From: an uncultured Clostridia bacterium
GTDB taxonomy: Bacteria; Bacillota; Clostridia; Christensenellales; Borkfalkiaceae
Assembly (NCBI GenBank): GCA_947632165.1
Contig: CANROI010000032.1
Location: 1 to 11,158 of the forward strand
Reading direction: 5' to 3'
Length of the DNA: 11,158 nucleotides
Part shown: piece after piece, positions 1 to 6,172 of the stretch
How positions within the stretch are numbered: the first letter of the stretch is position 1
Layout: each line of letters begins with the position of its first letter
Translations under genes and position numbers: made by a program
The notes under the pieces: generated by a model
What the model saw: only the letters and a program-made list of their open reading frames with translations
The model's database searches: none
Told to the model about the DNA's origin: nothing

Positions 1-288
1 GACAAGAGTGCGGGCGTGATGAAGCTCGGCGCGGCGGTCAAAGAGAACGAGTTCGTACGGAACGACCTCGGCATTCTCACGGCGCACCTCGTGCTCGCGG
101 CGGAGGCGGCGGGCGTCGGATCCTGCATCCTCGGCTGGCGGGACGAAGAGAAGCTCCGCAGCCTCTTCACCCTCGGCGAAAAGACGCTCATTCCCGAGGT
201 CGTTGCGCTCGGCTACCCCGCGGAGGGGTATGAACTCCGCCCCAAGAAGCGCAAGCCCTTCGAAGAGAGCTTTCTGCTCGTCCGCTGA
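1..288 (+). CDS. Nitroreductase family protein, C-terminal part
   Basis: This is the end of a gene that begins left of the window; the open frame runs from base 1 to the TGA at 286-288, giving 95 visible residues. The segment contains the C-terminal pattern of FMN-dependent nitroreductases: a helix rich in Ala and Leu with AAEAAGVGSC, then ILGW, and later IPEVVALGYP followed by a basic Pro-containing tail. In this family the region near GVGSC lies by the flavin and the GYP strand closes the fold. Members use NAD(P)H to reduce nitro compounds, quinones or flavins in the cytoplasm; the substrate cannot be told from this fragment. The GTG and ATG at 16 and 19 are internal codons, not starts. A strong terminator follows directly, so this is the last gene of its transcript. 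The family call is good, the exact function open. Confidence 0.8.
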   Translation, partial: DKSAGVMKLGAAVKENEFVRNDLGILTAHLVLAAEAAGVGSCILGWRDEEKLRSLFTLGEKTLIPEVVALGYPAEGYELRPKKRKPFEESFLLVR

Positions 289-301
289 TTGAAATATGAA
301 T

Positions 302-338
302 GCGCCGCGGCGCCCACAGGGCGCCGCGGCGCTTTTTT
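302..338 (+). terminator. Rho-independent terminator after the nitroreductase gene
   Basis: A perfect 14-bp GC-only stem (302-315 with 319-332) closes a 3-nt loop (ACA) and is followed by six T residues (333-338). It lies 13 nt after the nitroreductase stop codon. The last T is also the first base of the DUF368 stop codon on the other strand, so the two convergent genes are packed against one hairpin. On the minus strand no T run follows, so it should act mainly rightward. Confidence 0.9.
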
Positions 339-1243
339 CACTTTTTCCGCTTCGAGAGCCTGAACAGCAAAAACGAGAGCGAGAACCCGAGCACGAGCAG
401 CAGCGCGGAGGCGACCCAGAGCCACGGATTCTGCATGAGCGCCGTAAAAGAGCCGCCCGCCTCTTTGACGACGGAGACATAGACGGCGGGGACGCTCCCC
501 AAAATGAAGCCGAGGATCGCGAAATAGGTGCCCCGCGGGAACTTCCCGAGCAGAAATTTCATCAGCACCGAGATGCCGAAGAAGCCCGCCGCGAGCCCGA
601 CGGCAAGGCTGCCGAAGACGGCGAGGCAGGTCCCGACGCGGTCGCCGAGGAGGAGATGGTCGACGAGCAGCCGCACGATAGGGTTATAATAGCCGAAGAT
701 CATGAGGAGCATGGAGCCGGAGATCCCCGGGATCACGAGCGCCGCCGCCCCGACCGCGCCGACGGCGATCAGAAGCAGGTAGCCGCCGAAATTCAGCGAA
801 AACAGGTCGGCTTCGCCCGCTGTCGGCAGAAAAGAGAGCCCCGCCGCTGCTGCAAGGGCCAATGCAAATGCGCAGACGTGCGCAACATGCGGTTTGCCTG
901 CGAGTTTTTCTCCGAACGAGGGGATCCCGCCGAGCGCCAGCCCTACGAACAGCGTGACCGTGGGGATGGGAAAGCGCTCCAGCCCCCAACGGATGGGGAG
1001 GATGAGCGCCGCGATCCCGAGGAGCATCCCGAGCACGATGGGCAGAAGGGTGAAAAAGCTCCGCCGGAAATGGCGGAACAGGTCGGCGATCGCGCCGACG
1101 AGCTTCTCGTAGATCCCGAGGATCGCCGCCACGGAGCCGCCCGAAAAGCCGGGGATGATGAACGCCGCGCCGATCGCGGCGCCCCGCAGCACGTCCTTCA
1201 GAAAGCCGAGCGCCCCGTTTGTTGTTGCTCCGGAAGTTCCCAT
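338..1243 (-). CDS. DUF368 family membrane protein, probable polyprenyl-phosphate translocase
   Basis: The 301-residue product is almost entirely hydrophobic and has the two family signatures of DUF368: PGFSGG at residues 31-36 and PGISGS at 172-177. Each is followed by a Gly/Tyr element (GIYEKL, FGYYNP), so the protein looks like two related halves. A short basic tail (SKRKK) ends it. From knowledge of the family, DUF368 proteins of the PopT group carry the undecaprenyl-phosphate lipid back across the cytoplasmic membrane so that it can be reused for wall and glycan synthesis; that role is assigned here by homology only. The ATG at 1243 has no clear Shine-Dalgarno sequence and begins 9 nt after a -10 box. 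No better downstream start precedes the first signature. It is divergent from the transporter at 1459. The family is near certain, the substrate inferred. Confidence 0.88.
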   Translation of the reverse strand: MGTSGATTNGALGFLKDVLRGAAIGAAFIIPGFSGGSVAAILGIYEKLVGAIADLFRHFRRSFFTLLPIVLGMLLGIAALILPIRWGLERFPIPTVTLFVGLALGGIPSFGEKLAGKPHVAHVCAFALALAAAAGLSFLPTAGEADLFSLNFGGYLLLIAVGAVGAAALVIPGISGSMLLMIFGYYNPIVRLLVDHLLLGDRVGTCLAVFGSLAVGLAAGFFGISVLMKFLLGKFPRGTYFAILGFILGSVPAVYVSVVKEAGGSFTALMQNPWLWVASALLLVLGFSLSFLLFRLSKRKK

Positions 1244-1252
1244 ATCCTATAT

Positions 1253-1281
1253 AGTATATCATGCGGCCCCGCAAAAAACAA
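1253..1281 (-). promoter_or_regulatory. Promoter of the DUF368 gene with extended -10
   Basis: Read on the minus strand, TTGTTT (1281-1276) and TATACT (1258-1253) are separated by 17 bp, and the -10 box is preceded by TGA, making it an extended -10. Only 9 nt separate the -10 box from the ATG at 1243, so the predicted transcript starts within about 3 nt of the start codon. Confidence 0.72.
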
Positions 1282-1334
1282 CTTCGGAGCCCGAAATTTG
1301 GGTAAAAACGGAAAACTTTCCCAAGGAAAAGCGC

Positions 1335-1372
1335 CGCCGCCCGCTGTTTTTTTGAAAAAACAGCGGGCGGCG
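1335..1372. repeat. Perfect 18-bp inverted repeat between divergent genes
   Basis: Bases 1335-1352 and 1355-1372 are exact reverse complements with a 2-nt centre. The outer 12 bp of each arm are GC-rich and the inner 6 bp are T/A runs. It lies between the DUF368 promoter and the transporter promoter. Neither flank has a long T run in the place expected for a terminator: the minus side reads CGCTTTTCC and the plus side TAAAAAAT. A weak terminator on the minus strand, an operator, or a cruciform or insulator element all remain possible. Confidence 0.6.
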
Positions 1373-1383
1373 TAAAAAATCCG

Positions 1384-1412
1384 TTGACTTTTTATCCCGT
1401 TTGTGATAGAAC
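1384..1412 (+). promoter_or_regulatory. Promoter of the ArsB/SLC13-like transporter gene
   Basis: TTGACT (1384-1389) and TAGAAC (1407-1412) are spaced by 17 bp, with TGA directly before the -10 box (extended -10). The predicted start near 1419 gives a leader of about 40 nt before the ATG at 1459. The ribosome binding site there is weak (GGATAG-like, about 1446-1451). Confidence 0.6.
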
Positions 1413-1458
1413 AATTTGCGGTCTTAAAATCATACGATAAATCCCGGATAGAAAATTT

Positions 1459-2769
1459 ATGCTGCCTTCCGTTCTCATCTGCGCGGTCACCTGCATTGCC
1501 ATGATCGCGAGTGTGCTCTTCTTCCCGAAGCTCAAGCTCGGGAAGCTCACCCTTTCCACCTATTGGCTCATCACCCTGTTGGGGGCGGGGATCCTGCTCG
1601 CCTGCGGGCAGGCCGATCTGCCCGCGCTCTTCGGCACGCTCGTCGCCGATACCGCCGTCAACCCGCTGAAGATCCTCGTGCTCTTCCTCTGCATGAGCAT
1701 TCTCTCCGTCTTTTTGGACGAACTCGGCTTTTTCGGGGACCTCGCCCGCGCCGCCCTGAAACATGCGAAGAGCGGGCAGAAAAAGCTCTTCGTCGTCCTC
1801 TATCTCACCGTCTCGGCGCTCACCGTGTTTACCTCGAACGACATCATCATCCTCTCCTTCACGCCCTTCATCTGCTACTTTGCAAAGAACGCGAAGATCG
1901 ACCCCACGCCCTACCTCGCGGCGGAATTTGTGGCGGCGAACACCTGGAGTCTGGCGCTCATCATCGGAAACCCGACGAACATCTATCTCGCCACCTCGTA
2001 CGGGCTCGGCTTTCTCGACTACCTCAAATACAGTCTGCTGCCCACCCTGTGCGCGGGGATCGTCTCCTTTGCGGCGCTCTATCTGCTCTTCCGGAAAAAG
2101 CTCTCCGCCCCCGTGGCCCATGAGCCCATGCCGGCGGAGCCCCGCGACAAGCTCCTGCTCGGCGGCGGGATCTTTCACCTTGCGGCATGCACCGTTTTGC
2201 TCGCCGTGGGATCCTATCTGAACCTCGAGATGTGGCTGATCTCCCTCTTCGCGCTCCTGAGCCTCTGCGCCTTCAACCTCGTCGTCTGCGCATGCAGAAG
2301 GCGGGCGCCGCGCGAACTCGGGCAATGCCTGCTGCATGCGCCCTATGCCCTCGTCCCCTTCGCGCTCTCCATGTTCGTCATGATCGTCGTGCTCGCACAG
2401 CACGGCGTGACGGGCGTGATCGCCGATGCGCTCGGCGAGGGCGCCCCCGTCTGGAAATACGGCGCGGTCTCCTTCCTCGCCTCCAACCTCATGAACAACA
2501 TCCCGATGAGCGTGCTCTTTTCGTCTGTGCTGCAGTCGGCGAGCGAGGCGGTCGCCCTGCCCGCCATGCTGGCGACCGTGATCGGCTCCAACCTCGGCGC
2601 GCTCTTCACCCCCATCGGCGCACTCGCCGGGATCATGTGGAGCTCCATGCTCAACGAGCACGGCATCAAATTCGGCTATCTCTCCTTCCTGAAGATCGGC
2701 GTGACCGTGGCGCTGCCCGCGCTCGCCGCCGCCCTCGGCGGGCTCAGCCTCTCCCTCCTGCTCTGCTGA
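1459..2769 (+). CDS. ArsB/NhaD/SLC13-like ion transporter
   Basis: The 436-residue product is a polytopic membrane protein of the ion transporter superfamily that includes ArsB arsenite pumps, NhaD antiporters and SLC13 carboxylate carriers. Two half-molecule signatures can be seen: TSND at 125-128 followed by LSFTP, then AANTWSLALIIGNPTN ending at 174; and in the second half NLMNNIPMS (343-351) with GSNLGALFTPIGALAG (376-391). The last motif closely resembles the corresponding ArsB segment. A hydrophilic loop near 213-232 separates the halves. Length fits the roughly 430 residues usual for ArsB. No ArsR repressor, ArsC reductase or ArsA ATPase is adjacent, so arsenite export is not established; another anion or a carboxylate is equally possible. 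It has its own promoter and terminator and is convergent with the aquaporin gene. Confidence 0.82.
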   Translation: MLPSVLICAVTCIAMIASVLFFPKLKLGKLTLSTYWLITLLGAGILLACGQADLPALFGTLVADTAVNPLKILVLFLCMSILSVFLDELGFFGDLARAALKHAKSGQKKLFVVLYLTVSALTVFTSNDIIILSFTPFICYFAKNAKIDPTPYLAAEFVAANTWSLALIIGNPTNIYLATSYGLGFLDYLKYSLLPTLCAGIVSFAALYLLFRKKLSAPVAHEPMPAEPRDKLLLGGGIFHLAACTVLLAVGSYLNLEMWLISLFALLSLCAFNLVVCACRRRAPRELGQCLLHAPYALVPFALSMFVMIVVLAQHGVTGVIADALGEGAPVWKYGAVSFLASNLMNNIPMSVLFSSVLQSASEAVALPAMLATVIGSNLGALFTPIGALAGIMWSSMLNEHGIKFGYLSFLKIGVTVALPALAAALGGLSLSLLLC

Positions 2770-2801
2770 AGCCCGCATTTTGATCTGAACGTGATCATGA
2801 T

Positions 2802-2840
2802 AAGGCGCGGCTGCCCGAAACGGGCAGCCGCGCCTTCTTT
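2802..2840. terminator. Terminator between the transporter and aquaporin genes
   Basis: A perfect 16-bp stem (2802-2817 with 2821-2836) carries an AAA loop and sits between the convergent stop codons at 2769 and 2874. Rightward, the stem's TT is followed by CTTTAATTAC; leftward, AA of the stem is followed by ATCATG. It probably serves the transporter gene best and may stop transcription from both sides. Confidence 0.78.
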
Positions 2841-2873
2841 AATTACTTTACCTTATTTACTTTCTTTTCGCGG

Positions 2874-3578
2874 TTATTCCTTCGATTTGTTCGATTCGAG
2901 GAAGCGGTAAACAAGCGCCGCGAGCAGGGCGCCGATGATGGGGCCGAGCAGGAAGATCCAGATCTGCAGGATCGCGGTGCTGTTTCCGCCGATGAGCTGC
3001 AGCAGCGCGGGGCCGAGCGAGCGGGCGGGGTTGACCGAAGTGCCCGTAAGGCGGATGCCCAACAGATGCACGAGGGTGAGCGCAAGCCCGATCACGATCC
3101 CGGTGACCGACTTGTTCTCCGTTTTGGAAGTGACGCCGAGGATGGTGATGACAAACGCGAAGGTGAGCACGATCTCGGCGACGAGCCCGACGGCATAGGC
3201 GCCGCCCTCGCCGTAAGGTTTCGTAAGAGCCTCCTGCACCGCGTTGCCGCCGAGGTTTGCAAACGAGCCGAAGAACAGCCCCACGAGCGCCGCGCCGACG
3301 AGCGCACCGACGATCTGGCTGAGCACATAGCACACAAAGTCTTTCACGCTCATCTTCTTGGCGACGAGCATCGCGAAAGACACCGCGGGGTTGATGTGGC
3401 AGCCCGAAATGTTGCCGATGGAATACGCCATGGCGACGATGACGAGCCCGAACGCGAGCGCCGTGGCAACGATGCCCGCATTCCCAAGGCATTCCGTTGC
3501 GACCGCAACGCCGCAGCCGAATGTGACGAGCACCATCGTGCCGATCGCCTCCGCAACGCATTTCTTGATAAGATCCAT
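2874..3578 (-). CDS. aqpZ: Aquaporin Z-type water channel (MIP family)
   Basis: The 234-residue product has both MIP-family NPA boxes: HINPAVS (Asn63-Ala65) and SVNPARS (Asn183-Ala185). The selectivity-filter positions match water-specific AqpZ: Phe43, His171, Thr180 and Arg186. Ser rather than Asp follows NPAR, which also argues against a glycerol facilitator. The protein should form a tetrameric passive water pore in the cytoplasmic membrane. The frame stays open 46 codons upstream, but the start at 3578 (MDLIKK) is chosen because AGGAGGAG (3595-3588) lies 9 nt before it, and the N-terminus then aligns with AqpZ residue for residue up to the first NPA box. A near-consensus promoter precedes it, overlapping the rejected extension. 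It is divergent from the PAP2 gene and convergent with the transporter. Family and channel class are well supported. Confidence 0.93.
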   Translation of the reverse strand: MDLIKKCVAEAIGTMVLVTFGCGVAVATECLGNAGIVATALAFGLVIVAMAYSIGNISGCHINPAVSFAMLVAKKMSVKDFVCYVLSQIVGALVGAALVGLFFGSFANLGGNAVQEALTKPYGEGGAYAVGLVAEIVLTFAFVITILGVTSKTENKSVTGIVIGLALTLVHLLGIRLTGTSVNPARSLGPALLQLIGGNSTAILQIWIFLLGPIIGALLAALVYRFLESNKSKE

Positions 3579-3587
3579 TTTTGGTTT

Positions 3588-3595
3588 CTCCTCCT
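3588..3595 (-). promoter_or_regulatory. Strong ribosome binding site that fixes the aquaporin start
   Basis: On the minus strand AGGAGGAG lies 9 nt before the ATG at 3578. None of the upstream in-frame codons has a comparable site, and the promoter -10 box at 3617-3612 lies inside the longer reading frame. Confidence 0.9.
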
Positions 3596-3611
3596 GCAAT
3601 GATTTGAGCCC

Positions 3612-3640
3612 ATTGTAGCACGGAATCGGAAACTTGTCAA
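3612..3640 (-). promoter_or_regulatory. Near-consensus promoter of the aquaporin gene
   Basis: On the minus strand TTGACA (3640-3635) and TACAAT (3617-3612) are separated by 17 bp, with TGC before the -10 box. It has a full consensus -35 box and is the best-matching promoter in the window together with the one at 6138. The predicted leader is about 28 nt. Confidence 0.88.
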
Positions 3641-3688
3641 TTCTTTCGCACAAATGCCCGCATTTTTCTCGCTTTTCCGAAAAAACTG

Positions 3689-3703
3689 TGCTATAATTCA
3701 GGC
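3689..3703 (+). promoter_or_regulatory. Extended -10 promoter of the PAP2 gene, abutting the start codon
   Basis: TGCTATAAT (3689-3697) is a perfect extended -10 box. No good -35 box is seen 17 bp upstream (TCGCTT), which extended -10 promoters tolerate. Only 6 nt separate the box from the ATG at 3704, so transcription should begin at or next to the A of the start codon. No Shine-Dalgarno sequence fits in this space. Confidence 0.75.
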
Positions 3704-4561
3704 ATGGAAGCTGCAATCCTGCAATTTTTCGAATCGCTCAGAAACCCTTTCCTCGACCAATTCTTCGGGATCTTCTCCCTGTTCGGGGAGGCGATGGTCG
3801 TGGGCGGGGCCGCCATACTCCTCTTCTGGCTGCTGCCGAGAAAGTCGGGCGAGCGCGTGATCATGACGGCGCTCACCTCTTTCCCGATCAACTCCCTTCT
3901 GAAGTTCCTCGTCGCGCGGCCGAGGCCCTATATCGCGGGCGCCGTGGAATACGGCAACCCCTTCCTTGCGGACGCGCTCGACCCCTATGCCTCCTTCCCG
4001 AGCGGGCATACGCAATCCCTGTCGAGCCTGCTCTTTTCTGCTTCTCCCTCCCCCGGGAGAAAGAAGCGGCGCGCGAATCTTGCGCTCATGATCTCCTGCG
4101 CGGTCGTGCTCCTCGTGATGCTTGCGCGGCTGTATTTCGGCGCCCACTATCCCTCCGATGTGCTCGCGGGACTCCTCTTCGGCGTGGCGGTCTCCGTCCT
4201 GTGGCGGGTGATCTTCCTCTTCGCCCACCCCTACCGCTATCTCATTCTGCTGGTGTTTGCGGCGCTCTCCGCATTCCCCTGCCTGCTCTCCCCCGCGCAC
4301 GACTACATTCAGGCGACGGGGCTTCTGATGGGCGCGTCGGTCGCGCTCGCCCTCGGGCATTTCATCCTCGCGGAGCGGGACCCCGCCCCCTTCCCGCGGA
4401 GGCTCTGGCGGATCCCCGTCGGCGCCGCGCTCGTCGGCGTTGCGCTTGCGCTCTCCCTGCTCTTCCCCGAGGGCGAGGGCTTCTCTCTGCTCAAATGGTT
4501 CCTGATCGCCTTCACGGCGGGCCTCCCCGCGCCCTATGCGTTCGAAAAGCTCGCGATCTGA
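3704..4561 (+). CDS. PAP2 superfamily membrane phosphatase
   Basis: The 285-residue membrane protein has the three PAP2 catalytic motifs in order: K67 with R74-P75 (the KxxxxxxRP motif), PSGHT at 99-103 with the catalytic His102, and R142/H148/D152 in the third motif, where Ala141 replaces the usual Ser before Arg. Hydrophobic segments precede and follow, and the half after about residue 165 adds several membrane segments with no catalytic motif. Family members dephosphorylate lipid phosphates such as undecaprenyl pyrophosphate or phosphatidylglycerol phosphate on the outer face of the membrane. With a DUF368 gene 2.5 kb away, recycling of the undecaprenyl carrier is an attractive but unproven role. 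The start at 3704 lies 6 nt after a -10 box, giving a predicted leaderless mRNA. No terminator is seen before the synthetase promoter, so some read-through is possible. Confidence 0.9.
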   Translation: MEAAILQFFESLRNPFLDQFFGIFSLFGEAMVVGGAAILLFWLLPRKSGERVIMTALTSFPINSLLKFLVARPRPYIAGAVEYGNPFLADALDPYASFPSGHTQSLSSLLFSASPSPGRKKRRANLALMISCAVVLLVMLARLYFGAHYPSDVLAGLLFGVAVSVLWRVIFLFAHPYRYLILLVFAALSAFPCLLSPAHDYIQATGLLMGASVALALGHFILAERDPAPFPRRLWRIPVGAALVGVALALSLLFPEGEGFSLLKWFLIAFTAGLPAPYAFEKLAI

Positions 4562-4571
4562 CGGAAATCGC

Positions 4572-4601
4572 TTGACTTCCCGAAGCGCAACATGTTAAGA
4601 T
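4572..4601 (+). promoter_or_regulatory. Promoter of the glycyl-tRNA synthetase gene
   Basis: TTGACT (4572-4577) and TAAGAT (4596-4601) are separated by 18 bp, with TGT before the -10 box. It begins only 11 nt after the PAP2 stop codon. The predicted leader is about 30 nt and ends in AAGGAG (4625-4630), 6 nt before the ATG. There is no room for a T-box leader. Confidence 0.65.
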
Positions 4602-4636
4602 AATACGGAAAAAATCCGAAACATAAGGAGTTTGAT

Positions 4637-6010
4637 ATGGCACAAGCGGTCACGATGGAAAAACTCGTCGCACTCTGCAAGAACAGGGGCATCATCTTCC
4701 CCGGAAGCGAGATCTACGGCGGCATGGGCAACACGTGGGACTACGGTCCCGTCGGCGTGGAGATCAAGAACAACATCAAGCGGGCATGGTGGAAGCGCTT
4801 CGTGCAGGAGAGCGAGAATTCCTTCGGCGTAGACGCCGCCATTCTGATGAATTCCCGCGTGTGGGAGGCGAGCGGACACACGACCTCGTTCTCCGATCCC
4901 AAGATGGACTGCAAGAAGTGCAAGACCCGTCACCGGGCCGATAACCTCATCGAGGCGCACAGCAAGGGCGCGGTCAACCCCGACCTCATGACGAACGAGG
5001 AGATGGAGCAGTACATCGCGGAACATCAGGTCCACTGCCCCGTCTGCGGCGGCTTCGATTGGACGCCCATCCGCACCTTCAACCTCATGTTCGAGACCTC
5101 GCGCGGCGTGACCGACGAGAGCCAGAACAAGATCTACCTCCGCCCCGAGACGGCGCAGGGCGAGTTCGTCAACTTCGGCAATGTGCAACGCTCGGTGCGC
5201 GCGAAGGTCCCCTTCGGCATCGCGCAGATCGGCAAAGCCTTCCGCAACGAGATCACCCCCGGCAACTTCATCTTCCGCACGATCGAATTCGAGCAGATGG
5301 AGCACCAATGGTTCTGCAAAGAGGGCACCGACCACGAATTTTACGAAGAATTCAAGAAGAAGGCGATGGACTTCCTCCTCGACCTCGGGTTCAAGGCAGA
5401 ACATCTCCGCTTCCACGACCACGACAAGCTCGCCCACTACGCCAAGGCCGCCTGCGACATCCAATACCTCTACCCGATGGGCTGGCAGGAGCTCAACGGC
5501 ATCCACAACCGCACCGACTACGACTTGACGCGCCACCAGGAGTATTCGGGCAAGTCGATGCTCTATGTCGATCCCTTCGACGGCAGCAAGTTCATCCCCT
5601 ATGTCATCGAGTACTCGATCGGCGCCGACCGCCTGATGCTCGCGGTCCTCTCCGAGGCGTACGAGGAAGAGGCGCTCGAGGGCGGCGACACGCGCGTCGT
5701 GCTCCGGCTGCATCCCGCGCTCGCGGCATACAAGGCCGCCGTGCTGCCCCTGCAGAAAAACCTCGCGCCCAAGGCGAAGGAGATCCTCGCCTCCCTTAAA
5801 AAGCAGTTCTCCGTCACTTACGACGAGGCGGGCTCCATCGGCAAGCGCTACCGCAGGCAGGATGAGATCGGCACCCCCTTCTGCGTGACGATCGACTTCG
5901 ATACCCTCGAAGACGGCACCGTCACCGTGCGCGAACGCGACAGCATGGAGCAGATCCGCATCCCCGCCGGGCAGCTCGGCGCCTTCCTCGCCGAAAAAAC
6001 GGCGTTCTGA
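4637..6010 (+). CDS. glyQS: Glycine-tRNA ligase, homodimeric class II type
   Basis: The 457-residue enzyme charges tRNA-Gly with glycine in the cytoplasm. It is the single-chain dimeric form, not the GlyQ/GlyS tetramer. Visible elements in order: the N-terminal YGGMGNTWDYGPVGVE segment (27-42); an insertion with two CxxC pairs (C92/C95 and C134/C137) that probably bind zinc; RPETAQGEF (169-177); class II motif 2 with FRNE at 202-205 and Arg214 followed by TIEFEQME; motif 3 around 318-332 ending in GADR; then an anticodon-binding domain from about 352 to the end. Length is typical of the family. AAGGAG lies 6 nt before the ATG. An 11-bp terminator follows the stop codon. It may be transcribed alone or also by read-through from the PAP2 gene. 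Identification is very secure. Confidence 0.98.
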   Translation: MAQAVTMEKLVALCKNRGIIFPGSEIYGGMGNTWDYGPVGVEIKNNIKRAWWKRFVQESENSFGVDAAILMNSRVWEASGHTTSFSDPKMDCKKCKTRHRADNLIEAHSKGAVNPDLMTNEEMEQYIAEHQVHCPVCGGFDWTPIRTFNLMFETSRGVTDESQNKIYLRPETAQGEFVNFGNVQRSVRAKVPFGIAQIGKAFRNEITPGNFIFRTIEFEQMEHQWFCKEGTDHEFYEEFKKKAMDFLLDLGFKAEHLRFHDHDKLAHYAKAACDIQYLYPMGWQELNGIHNRTDYDLTRHQEYSGKSMLYVDPFDGSKFIPYVIEYSIGADRLMLAVLSEAYEEEALEGGDTRVVLRLHPALAAYKAAVLPLQKNLAPKAKEILASLKKQFSVTYDEAGSIGKRYRRQDEIGTPFCVTIDFDTLEDGTVTVRERDSMEQIRIPAGQLGAFLAEKTAF

Positions 6011-6023
6011 AAACAGTTCGATC

Positions 6024-6056
6024 CGGGACGGCAATCATTTGCCGTCCCGTTTTTTT
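6024..6056 (+). terminator. Terminator of the glycyl-tRNA synthetase gene
   Basis: An 11-bp perfect stem (6024-6034 with 6039-6049), a TCAT loop and seven T residues (6050-6056) follow the TGA at 6008-6010 by 13 nt. This is a textbook intrinsic terminator. Confidence 0.95.
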
Positions 6057-6137
6057 GTCCCGAAGGGCTTTCCGACAAAATTTGCGCGCTTTTCGGGGGC
6101 AAAAAAGGAAAATTTGTCATATAAATCTATGATATCC

Positions 6138-6166
6138 TTGACTTTCCCGCCGCGGCTCGGTATAAT
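6138..6166 (+). promoter_or_regulatory. Near-consensus promoter of the glycosyltransferase gene
   Basis: TTGACT (6138-6143) and a perfect TATAAT (6161-6166) are spaced by 17 bp. Only 6 nt separate the -10 box from the ATG at 6173, so the predicted transcript start coincides with the start codon and there is no space for a Shine-Dalgarno sequence. Confidence 0.88.
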
Positions 6167-6172
6167 AAAGAT

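Noticed and set aside
1198..2778. 526-codon open frame on the minus strand opposite the transporter
   Set aside because: Its translation is rich in Glu, Asp, Arg and Gly with no family pattern; it arises from the GC-rich codons of the real gene on the other strand, whose motifs (TSND, GNPTN, FTPIG) are clear.
3579..3716. 46-codon N-terminal extension of the aquaporin gene
   Set aside because: The extension overlaps a near-consensus promoter and a strong ribosome binding site, and it would add a hydrophilic stretch not found in AqpZ proteins.
4562..4636. T-box riboswitch upstream of the glycyl-tRNA synthetase gene
   Set aside because: Glycyl-tRNA synthetase genes in this group are sometimes T-box controlled, but only 75 nt separate the genes and most of it is promoter; there is no specifier stem or antiterminator.
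4595..6034. 479-codon open frame on the minus strand opposite the synthetase gene
   Set aside because: A shadow of the glycyl-tRNA synthetase gene; no domain pattern, and it runs through the synthetase terminator and promoter regions.
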